Of a DNA stretch of 13,424 nt, positions 1-6,200 are shown one piece after another (position 1 is the first letter of the stretch; each line of letters opens with the position of its first letter). This DNA comes from Prevotella sp. UBA3837 (GTDB lineage: Bacteria; Bacteroidota; Bacteroidia; Bacteroidales; Bacteroidaceae), in assembly GCA_002392835.1 (NCBI GenBank), contig DGHX01000099.1, positions 5,964-19,387 of the forward strand. The letters run 5' to 3'. The notes beneath the pieces are model-generated. The model did not search any database. It had not been told where the DNA came from and saw only the letters and a program-made list of their open reading frames with translations. A program made the translations under genes and the position numbers.

Positions 1-121
1 AGTTAGAGGGAGTTAAAGGACAATAGTTCTTTTCCTGATAATTCCGCTCCTTTGGTAGATTGGAGGAAAAAAGGTAATGTCCTTTAACTCCCTCTAACTC
101 CCTTTAACTCCTTTAACTCCC
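1..121. repeat. 21-bp perfect inverted repeat with adjoining ~10-bp direct repeats
   Basis: Bases 1-21 are the exact reverse complement of bases 79-99. Inside these arms pairing continues imperfectly (about 10 of 14 positions between the T-rich stretch near 22-38 and the A-rich stretch near 63-78), leaving a loop of roughly 25-30 bases. The right arm lies in a tandem cluster (82-121) of near-identical units of the form TTTAACTCC(C), four in about 40 bases. The left arm begins at the first base of the window and may be cut off. It could be a terminator-like hairpin of an upstream gene, a dispersed intergenic repeat, or one end of a small non-autonomous element; no run of T follows the stem closely. 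The base pairing is certain, the function is unknown. Confidence 0.8.
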
Positions 122-416
122 CCAATTTGAGCGAATGCGAAACTTGAACTCTTTTATTTCTTCCATGGTGTTCTGTCCTTTTCATGTCGAGTCTAAAAAC
201 CGATGGCAATTTGGCAATGAGACTGCAAAGATAGCATGAATAAACTCAGCCAAATTGAGTTAATTCGTTGAAAATGTACAAAATGCAAACTAATTAACTA
301 ACTTTTTTGCCAATTTTCAGCATGTTTTGACAAAAAAATGCTACCTTTGTTCCCAATTCCGCGCACGAACATATATAAAAAGTATTTTTGTACGCGATTT
401 TAACAGGAACGACAAT
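122..416. other. AT-rich intergenic leader upstream of hsdM
   Basis: No convincing gene is seen here. The stretch is AT-rich and includes a short inverted repeat, AACTCA (243-248) with TGAGTT (256-261), about 80 bases upstream of the likely -7 element, which could be an operator. T-rich stretches at 302-318 and the TACCTTTG element at 342-349 probably form the operon promoter. A minus-strand frame that crosses this region and runs into hsdM is antisense to a clearly recognisable gene and looks non-coding. Confidence 0.6.
342..349 (+). promoter_or_regulatory. Probable Bacteroidetes-type -7 promoter element of the restriction operon
   Basis: TACCTTTG matches the Bacteroidetes housekeeping -7 consensus TAnnTTTG. 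It lies 67 bases before the hsdM start, so transcription would begin near position 356 and leave a leader of about 60 bases. The -33 TTTG partner is poor: TTTC at 315-318 is about 23 bases upstream, while TTTG at 326-329 is too close. A second match, TATTTTTG at 383-390, would give a leader of only about 20 bases and is the alternative. Confidence 0.5.
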
Positions 417-2198
417 ATGAGCATAGAAGACAGACAGAAACAGACCACCGTCAATGTTCAGGAGAAGGCCAACTTGATTTGGGCGATTGCTGACAAACTG
501 GTGGGTGTATATAAACCGCACGAATACGGCAACGTGATATTGCCGATGTGTGTGGTGAAACGATTCGAGGACACGCTGGCACCGACGAAGCAGAAGGTGC
601 TCGACATGAATAAGCAACTGGACGAGGATGGCATCACCGTGAAGCAGGGATTCTTGGAGAAAGCCGCAGGACAGAAGTTCTACAACCTCTCGCCATTCAC
701 CTTCGAGACGCTGCTCAGCGACCCGGAGAACATCCGCGAGAACTTCGAGTCGTACCTGAACCACTTCTCGGAGAATGTCATCGACGTGATTCACCGCATG
801 AAGTTCCAGCAGGAGATAGAGACAATGGCAGAGAACGGGCTGCTCTATCTGGTCGTCAAGGAGTTCTGCACGGAGAAGGCATACTTGGGTGCCGACAAGG
901 TGAGTTCTGTGGATATGGGCTACATCTTCGAGGAACTGGTGCGCAAGTTCTCTGAGAGTTACGACGAACATGCGGGAGCACACTTCACCGCCCGCGACAT
1001 CATCAACCTGATGACGGAACTGCTCGTGGGTGAAGACGAGGAGCGCCTGGAGGAAGAGGGCATCACCGCCACCATCTACGATATGGCGATGGGTACCAGT
1101 CAGATGCTGGGTTGCATGAGCGACCGCCTGTTGGAGATTGACCCTGATGCAGACATTACCACCTATGGACAGGAACTGAACGAGCAGACGTTTGCCATTG
1201 CCAAGGCTGACACGCTCATCAAGGGTGGCAATGCCGACAATATGCGACAGGGCGACACCCTGGGCGATGACAAGTTCGACGGATATAAGTTCGACTACAT
1301 CATTTCCAACCCGCCGTTTGGCATCGAGTGGAAGACAAGCAAGGCTGCTGTGGAGGCAGAAAACAAAAAAGGGGCTGCAGGACGCTTCGAACCGGGTCTG
1401 CCCGCTATTGGCGACGGTCAGCAACTGTTCCTGCTCAATGGTGTGGCGAAACTGAAAGACACGGGTCGTATGGCGATTATCCAGAACGGTTCGCCGCTCT
1501 TCAAGGGCGATGCAGGCAGTGGCGAGAGCAACATTCGTGGCTACCTGTTGGAGAACGACTGGCTGGAGGCCATCGTGCAACTGCCCAACGACCTGTTCTA
1601 CAACACGGGTATTGCCACCTACATCTGGGTCATCACGCGCAACAAGTCAGCAGAGCGGCAAGGCAAGGTGCAACTCATCGATGCCAGCCAGTGCTATGAG
1701 AAGCGCCGCAAGCCATTAGGCAATAAGCGTGTAGAGATTACCGAGACGGCCCGCCAACTCATCATGCAGGCCTACGACGGTTTTGCGGATGGTGTCATGA
1801 CGCAGACTGCTGCTGACGGCACGGAGATTCGTGTAGAGAGCAAGGTGCGCGAGAACGACTACTTCAAATACAGCAAACTCTTCATCATGAATCCTGAGCG
1901 CGATGAAGCAGGCAACGTGAAGCGTGACAGCAAGGGGCGTCCCGTTATGGACAAGTCGCTCAACGACACGGAGATTATCCCCTGGCTGACCGACCGCAAC
2001 GAATACCTGCAGAAGAACGTGGCTCCTTACTCGCCCGACTTCGTCGTGGACGAGAAAAAGACCAAGATAGGCTACGAGATTCCATTCACCCGCGAGTTCT
2101 ACAAATATACGCCGCTGAAACCTTCTGCCGACATCTTCGAGGAACTGAAAGCCCTCGAACAGCAGGAGGCGGAAATCATGAACAAGATATTGCACTGA
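417..2198 (+). CDS. hsdM: Type I restriction-modification DNA methylase subunit HsdM (N6-adenine)
   Basis: This 593-residue protein should transfer a methyl group from S-adenosylmethionine to adenine N6 within the sequence chosen by HsdS, and form part of both the M2S methylase and the R2M2S restriction complex. The N-terminal ~150 residues resemble the HsdM helical domain (KANLIWAIADKLVG, then VILPMCVVKRFED). The methylase core shows GAHFTARDIINLM, motif I at residues 222-231 (DMAMGTSQML) and catalytic motif IV NPPFG at 298-302. The C-terminus (PLKPSADIFEELKALEQQEAEI) is the usual HsdM tail. Motif I differs from the common DPxxGTGGxL form. The ATG at 417 is preferred over an in-frame TTG at 327, because MSIEDRQKQ leads straight into the conserved domain, AGGA lies about 10 bases upstream, and the TTG lies upstream of the likely promoter. 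It is the first gene of the operon. Confidence 0.95.
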   Translation: MSIEDRQKQTTVNVQEKANLIWAIADKLVGVYKPHEYGNVILPMCVVKRFEDTLAPTKQKVLDMNKQLDEDGITVKQGFLEKAAGQKFYNLSPFTFETLLSDPENIRENFESYLNHFSENVIDVIHRMKFQQEIETMAENGLLYLVVKEFCTEKAYLGADKVSSVDMGYIFEELVRKFSESYDEHAGAHFTARDIINLMTELLVGEDEERLEEEGITATIYDMAMGTSQMLGCMSDRLLEIDPDADITTYGQELNEQTFAIAKADTLIKGGNADNMRQGDTLGDDKFDGYKFDYIISNPPFGIEWKTSKAAVEAENKKGAAGRFEPGLPAIGDGQQLFLLNGVAKLKDTGRMAIIQNGSPLFKGDAGSGESNIRGYLLENDWLEAIVQLPNDLFYNTGIATYIWVITRNKSAERQGKVQLIDASQCYEKRRKPLGNKRVEITETARQLIMQAYDGFADGVMTQTAADGTEIRVESKVRENDYFKYSKLFIMNPERDEAGNVKRDSKGRPVMDKSLNDTEIIPWLTDRNEYLQKNVAPYSPDFVVDEKKTKIGYEIPFTREFYKYTPLKPSADIFEELKALEQQEAEIMNKILH

Positions 2199-2206
2199 TA
2201 TTGGCT

Positions 2207-2287
2207 ATGGAGCAGAAACAGCAATTCGTCAATGACCCGTTGACGCATTTGGAGGACAAAATAGTCAACGACCTGTTGACCTTTTAG
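2207..2287 (+). CDS. Possible 26-residue peptide with internal repeat
   Basis: An ATG eight bases after the hsdM stop opens a 26-residue frame ending at TAG, in the 109-base gap before the next gene. The peptide (MEQKQQFVNDPLTHLEDKIV followed by NDLLTF) repeats VNDxLT twice, twelve residues apart, because the DNA contains a 17-bp direct repeat. It has no signal peptide or membrane segment and no recognisable family. No clear ribosome site is seen, though Bacteroidetes often lack one. It may be a small operon protein, a remnant of a longer gene, or chance. The fact that it fills most of the gap between two tightly packed genes is the only support. Confidence 0.25.
   Translation: MEQKQQFVNDPLTHLEDKIVNDLLTF
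2228..2280 (+). repeat. Pair of 17-bp direct repeats in the hsdM-AlbA_2 gap
   Basis: GTCAATGACCCGTTGAC (2228-2244) and GTCAACGACCTGTTGAC (2264-2280) differ at two of 17 positions and start 36 bases apart. Each begins with GTCAA and ends with TTGAC, so each is itself a short inverted repeat. CGTTGAC of the first copy can also pair with GTCAACG of the second as a 7-bp stem. These could be mRNA structure, protein-binding sites, or simply the coding repeat of the small frame at 2207-2287. Confidence 0.6.
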
Positions 2288-2307
2288 AAACAAGAAGAAT
2301 AGAGACA

Positions 2308-3921
2308 ATGACAATAAAAGAAATTGAGCAGTTGATTGCCAAAGGTGAGACGCAAACGCTGGAACTGAAGAAAAGCACTGGCGAACTGAAGGATGCTATG
2401 CATACTGCCTGTGCTTTCCTGAACAGTGATGGTGGCTGGCTGATTTTTGGCGTGACACCCGACAGTCTGCACATCGTAGGACAGCAAGTGACCGACAATA
2501 CACGGCGCGAAATAGCGCAGGCATTGGCTTCTTTGGAGCCTACCGTCGATGTCAGTGCTGAGTATGTTGACGTGCCTGGTTCGAAGGTAGGCAACCAAAT
2601 CGTAGCCATCCACTTTGAAGGAAGAAAGGACAACCACGTACCTTATACTTGCAACGGACGACCATACTACAAGGTGGAAAGCACTACCCGCCAGATGCCA
2701 CGTGAAATGTACGATGAGCGGCTGCGCGACAGTAACCCCAGCAAGTTCGCTTGGGACGCACAGGTGGCAGATGGTGTCACCATCAGCGACCTGAGCGAAG
2801 AACGCATCCGCAATGCGGTACGGGCTGGTGTGAAAAGCGGACGTATCAATGCTTCTGCCGAGGATGACAGCCTGGAGGTGCTGCTGGATAAGTTCAAATT
2901 GTTGCGCGACGGTAAGTTGACCAATGCTGCCGTGGTATTGTTCGGCAAGAAGCTGTTTGATTATCCACAGATGATGATTCGCATGGCCTACTTCCGAGGC
3001 AAGGAGAAAATGGTATTTATCGACAACAAGCAGGAGGAAGGCAACTTCTTTGACCTGCTTGACGCAGGCATGGCCTTCTGCTTTCGTCACCTCAGTCTGA
3101 GTGGTGAGGTGAAGGGGCTGCAGCGTGAGGAACATCTGGAGATTCCTGTCGAGGCTCTGCGCGAAGCCTTGACGAATGCGCTGTGCCACCGTCGCTATGA
3201 GGACCCGCGTACCACAGTCACGCTGGCCATCTTCGACGACCGACTGGAGATCACCAATCCCGGTCATTTCCCCAATCCGTTGACTCCAGAGAACATCAAG
3301 GAGCCACATGGCTCCTACCCCTATAACCTGCGCATCGCTCAGGTGCTTTACTTCTCCAAATACTTGGAGGGATGGGGAACGGGCATCCGTCGCATGATGG
3401 ACATCTGCCGTGAGGAAGGTGTCCCCGAGCCTGAATACAAGTCTGACGGCTATACCGTCACTGTCACCTTTTGGAAGACGACACAAAAGGCATCACAAAA
3501 GGACGATTTAACTTCACAAAACGATGTAGACGCTACCCAAAAGACCATACAAAAGGACGCTGACACCATACAAAAGACCATACAAAAGGACGCTGACACC
3601 ATACAAAAGACCATACAAAAAGAATTAGCGGCCCGCGATATTGCTATTACAGAGTTGCAATTGGACATTCTTATCTATTTCACACTGCATCCGCAGGCAA
3701 CCCGTAGAGAGTATATAGATTCCGACAATAATATCTCCGAAGGAGGCACTATTTCTAATATTGCTCGTTTGCAGGAACTCGGCCTTTTGCGCCGCGAGGG
3801 TGGCCGCAAGAATGGCCGCTGGGTGGTAATGCTTGATATTGATAACGAAAACCGCAAGGTGGCCGAGGTCGAACTCAAAAGGAAACTGGAACAGCAAAAG
3901 AACAAGGAGGAAGAGGCATGA
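2308..3921 (+). CDS. AlbA_2 (Schlafen-like) and HATPase_c_4 protein, COG2865-like, with C-terminal winged helix
   Basis: This 537-residue protein combines three parts. Residues ~12-130 match the AlbA_2 fold (QTLELKKS at 16-23, FLNSDGGWLIFGV at 37-49, YYKVESTTR at 120-128). Residues ~270-390 match the GHKL-type ATP-binding region of RecG-like regulators: EALREALTNALCHRRY carries E286 and N290, followed by NPGHF (317-321) and GWGTGI (355-360). Residues ~445-510 look like a winged helix (GGTISNIARLQELGLLRREG). A linker at ~392-438 repeats QKTIQKDADTI. Such proteins are usually annotated as ATP-binding or putative transcriptional regulators; the biochemical activity is poorly known. Its stop overlaps the hsdS start in ATGA, so it is probably translationally coupled to the specificity subunit. 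It may regulate the operon or act as a defence accessory; the sequence does not decide. Confidence 0.85.
   Translation: MTIKEIEQLIAKGETQTLELKKSTGELKDAMHTACAFLNSDGGWLIFGVTPDSLHIVGQQVTDNTRREIAQALASLEPTVDVSAEYVDVPGSKVGNQIVAIHFEGRKDNHVPYTCNGRPYYKVESTTRQMPREMYDERLRDSNPSKFAWDAQVADGVTISDLSEERIRNAVRAGVKSGRINASAEDDSLEVLLDKFKLLRDGKLTNAAVVLFGKKLFDYPQMMIRMAYFRGKEKMVFIDNKQEEGNFFDLLDAGMAFCFRHLSLSGEVKGLQREEHLEIPVEALREALTNALCHRRYEDPRTTVTLAIFDDRLEITNPGHFPNPLTPENIKEPHGSYPYNLRIAQVLYFSKYLEGWGTGIRRMMDICREEGVPEPEYKSDGYTVTVTFWKTTQKASQKDDLTSQNDVDATQKTIQKDADTIQKTIQKDADTIQKTIQKELAARDIAITELQLDILIYFTLHPQATRREYIDSDNNISEGGTISNIARLQELGLLRREGGRKNGRWVVMLDIDNENRKVAEVELKRKLEQQKNKEEEA
3538..3620 (+). repeat. 33-bp in-frame tandem repeat in the AlbA_2 protein linker
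   Basis: Two copies of a 33-base unit encoding QKTIQKDADTI start at 3538 and 3571, differing only near the upstream edge, and a partial third begins at 3604 (QKTIQK). Degenerate QK-containing units precede it from about 3480. The unit is a multiple of three, so copy-number change would lengthen or shorten the linker without breaking the frame. The encoded segment is charged and probably helical, and joins the ATP-binding domain to the winged helix. Confidence 0.9.
3904..3910 (+). promoter_or_regulatory. Strong ribosome binding site for hsdS inside the upstream gene
   Basis: AAGGAGG ends seven bases before the hsdS ATG at 3918 and lies within the last codons of the AlbA_2 gene. It is far stronger than anything before the other genes of the operon, and with the ATGA overlap it supports coupled translation of hsdS and the choice of 3918 as start. 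A second in-frame ATG at 3927 is possible, since MKDSGIEWIG is a common HsdS beginning. Confidence 0.7.
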
Positions 3922-5156
3922 GGCAGATGAAAGATAGCGGAATAGAGTGGATTGGGAAGATTCCTGAGGGGTGGGCAATAGAGAGAATGAAAGGTCTCTT
4001 TACTGAACGCAATGAGCGCGACTGCAAAGGAAAAACTTTGCTAAGCGTTTCTCAATACTATGGCATCCGGCCTAAGAGCGAAACTGATATTGCCGATTCG
4101 CATATAGCAGAGTCTTATGACGATTACAAAGTGGTTTGTCAGGGTGACTTTGTAATGAACATCATGCTCGCTTGGAATGGCAGTTATGCCGTTTCAGACT
4201 ATAACGGAATGGTTAGCCCAGCCTATTGTGTGTTTAAGTTCAGAAAAGATTGTTGCGAGAAGTATTTCCATTATCTGCTTCGTACCAACGGCTATCCTAC
4301 AGCGTTCAAAACGATGTCACGTGGTGTAATTGACAGCCGTTTACGTTTATATCCCGAACAATTCTATACATTCCCTGTTATTCTACCTCCTGTAGAAGAC
4401 CAGCAGCGCATCGCCGATTACCTTGACTTGAAGTGTGGGGAGATAGATTCGCTCATTGGGCTGCAAGAGCAGATGATTGAGAAACTGAAAGCCTATAAGC
4501 AGAGCGTCATTACCGAGGCCGTAACAAAAGGTCTTGACCCTAATGCCAAACTCGTCCCCTCCGGCATCGACTGGATTGGCGAGATTCCTGAAGGGTGGAA
4601 AGTGTGCAAGCTAAAGAATCAATATACGCTTCTGAATGGCAGGGCGTACAGTGACTCAGAACTACTACAAGAAGGCAAATACAGAATCCTTCGTGTTGGG
4701 AATCTTTTTTCAAGTGACAAGTGGTATTATTCCGATATGGAGTTAGAAGACAACAAATACTGTGAAGCAGACGATTTGCTTTATGGTTGGTCAGCTTCTA
4801 TAGGCCCACTTATATGGAATGGGGAAAAGGTTATATATCACTATCACATTTGGAAAGTCCTTTTTTACGAAAATGACTTGCGCTACTCCTACTACCTATT
4901 AGATGCGCTTACTCACGCTAAGAGAAGAGACATGCATGGGTCAGCAATGCAGCATCTAACTAAAACTAATATGGATAACAGTTGGATCCCATTGGTTCCA
5001 AAGGAGGAGCAGCGCTCCATCGCCACCTACCTCGACTCGAAATGTGCCGACATCGACCGCCTCATTGCCCTGAAGCAGCAGAAGATAGAGGCACTGAAGG
5101 ACTACAAGAAGAGCATCATCTATGAAGCAGTAACAGGTAAGACAATTATTGAGTAA
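3918..5156 (+). CDS. hsdS: Type I restriction-modification specificity subunit HsdS
   Basis: This 412-residue protein recognises the bipartite DNA target of the enzyme and holds HsdM and HsdR together. It has the expected two halves. Each begins with SGIxWIGxIPEGW (residues 7-19 and 215-227), continues into a target recognition domain (~20-155 and ~228-360), and ends in a conserved helical spacer: QQRIADYLDLKCGEIDSLI from ~162 and EQRSIATYLDSKCADIDRLI from ~364. Both spacers continue into a KxYKxSxIxEAVT tail. Length is normal, and both target domains look intact and unrelated to each other, so an asymmetric split target is expected but cannot be read from the sequence. The second target domain is visibly more AT-rich than the spacers, consistent with domain exchange. 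No partner hsdS fragment or recombinase lies nearby. It overlaps the upstream gene by 4 bases. Confidence 0.95.
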   Translation: MRQMKDSGIEWIGKIPEGWAIERMKGLFTERNERDCKGKTLLSVSQYYGIRPKSETDIADSHIAESYDDYKVVCQGDFVMNIMLAWNGSYAVSDYNGMVSPAYCVFKFRKDCCEKYFHYLLRTNGYPTAFKTMSRGVIDSRLRLYPEQFYTFPVILPPVEDQQRIADYLDLKCGEIDSLIGLQEQMIEKLKAYKQSVITEAVTKGLDPNAKLVPSGIDWIGEIPEGWKVCKLKNQYTLLNGRAYSDSELLQEGKYRILRVGNLFSSDKWYYSDMELEDNKYCEADDLLYGWSASIGPLIWNGEKVIYHYHIWKVLFYENDLRYSYYLLDALTHAKRRDMHGSAMQHLTKTNMDNSWIPLVPKEEQRSIATYLDSKCADIDRLIALKQQKIEALKDYKKSIIYEAVTGKTIIE

Positions 5157-5168
5157 AAACAAAGCATC

Positions 5169-6185
5169 ATGTACAAACCACCATTCAATATAACGGCGAG
5201 AATGCTGCATCAGATTGCAGATATTTCGGAACAGCTGGGTATCCTTATATCACAGTTGGGAGAAAACGCACCCTCGCCTATGCTAAGGAAGAAGAACCAG
5301 ATTAAGACCATTCACTCGTCTTTGGCCATAGAACACAACAGTTTGTCGCTGAAACAGGTGACTGACATCATTGATGGCAAGCGGGTATTGGGTGCTCCAG
5401 ACGAGATACAGGAGGTGAAGAATGCTATTGAGGCGTACAGACTGATGCCACAGCTGGACGCTTTCAAGGAGAAAGACCTGCTGAAAGCTCATGGACTGAT
5501 GATGAAGGACTTGGTTAGGACTGCAGGCCACTACCGCCAGGAAGGTGTTGGCGTGTTCAATGGTGAGCAGCTGTTGCACATGGCTCCACCAGCCGACCAG
5601 GTGCCGCGTCTGATGGGTGACCTCTTTCAATGGGTGAAATCTACCGATGTTCACCCACTGATACATTCTTGTGTTTTCCATTATGAGTTTGAGTTTATCC
5701 ATCCCTTTGTAGATGGCAACGGACGCATGGGGCGCTACTGGCAGACAATGCTTCTCTCACGCTGGAAGGGCCTGTTTTCGTGGCTCCCTGTTGAAACTAT
5801 CGTAAAAGACCATCAGCAAGACTATTACAATGCTATTGCGAAGAGCGACGCAGCTGGTGAAAGTACCATATTTGTTGAGTTTATGATGGATTGTCTGCTC
5901 GATGCGATGGTGAACTACGAACCGCAGGAAGAGGAAACAAGCGACGAACTGCACGATAAACTGCACGATAAACTGCACGATAAATTCCCTGACCTTTCTG
6001 AGAAAGCCCTCGATATAGTTGAGATTCTCAAAGATCATCCCGGACTAAATGCTGCAGAAATAGGCGAAAAGGTGGGAATATCGGAACGCCAAGTAAAGAC
6101 CCATATCAATGCGCTGAAGGCTAAAGGTCTCATCGTAAGAGTGGGAAGCAACAAAACGGGATATTGGAAGGTTACGTTTGAATAA
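5169..6185 (+). CDS. Fic family protein (probable AMPylase) with C-terminal winged helix
   Basis: This 338-residue protein carries the complete Fic motif HPFVDGNGRMGR at residues 178-189, with catalytic H178 and the anion-binding loop intact, so nucleotidyl transfer (usually AMP to a target protein) is expected. Upstream are the flap-type segment GHYRQEGVGV and a conserved PPADQVPRLM stretch. An N-terminal helix has SLAIEH at 51-56, matching the class II inhibitory motif S/TxxxE, but with H where G or N is typical; E55 could block ATP and keep the enzyme off. Three exact LHDK repeats (261-272) link the Fic core to a winged helix (~283-335, AAEIGEKVGISERQVKTHIN) that could bind DNA and autoregulate the operon. 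It sits 12 bases after hsdS and 15 before hsdR. Fic genes in type I loci are recurrent; the target is unknown. Confidence 0.92.
   Translation: MYKPPFNITARMLHQIADISEQLGILISQLGENAPSPMLRKKNQIKTIHSSLAIEHNSLSLKQVTDIIDGKRVLGAPDEIQEVKNAIEAYRLMPQLDAFKEKDLLKAHGLMMKDLVRTAGHYRQEGVGVFNGEQLLHMAPPADQVPRLMGDLFQWVKSTDVHPLIHSCVFHYEFEFIHPFVDGNGRMGRYWQTMLLSRWKGLFSWLPVETIVKDHQQDYYNAIAKSDAAGESTIFVEFMMDCLLDAMVNYEPQEEETSDELHDKLHDKLHDKFPDLSEKALDIVEILKDHPGLNAAEIGEKVGISERQVKTHINALKAKGLIVRVGSNKTGYWKVTFE
5949..5984 (+). repeat. Three exact 12-bp tandem repeats in the Fic linker
   Basis: CTGCACGATAAA occurs three times in a row without mismatch and encodes LHDK x3 between the Fic core and the winged helix. The unit is divisible by three, so slippage would change linker length only. 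Perfect identity between copies suggests recent expansion. Confidence 0.95.
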
Positions 6186-6200
6186 TAATAGAAACACAAT

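Noticed and set aside
327..416. Upstream in-frame TTG start adding 30 residues to HsdM
   Set aside because: The added residues are not HsdM-like, the TTG precedes the likely -7 element, and ATG 417 has a plausible ribosome site and leads directly into the conserved domain.
294..1580. 428-codon minus-strand reading frame opposite hsdM
   Set aside because: It is antisense to a clearly recognised gene with intact motifs and shows no recognisable domain; long shadow frames are common opposite such codon usage.
3918..5156. Phase-variable hsdS inversion system
   Set aside because: Only one hsdS is present, no inverted hsdS fragment or site-specific recombinase lies nearby, and the two spacer halves are too diverged at DNA level for efficient recombination.
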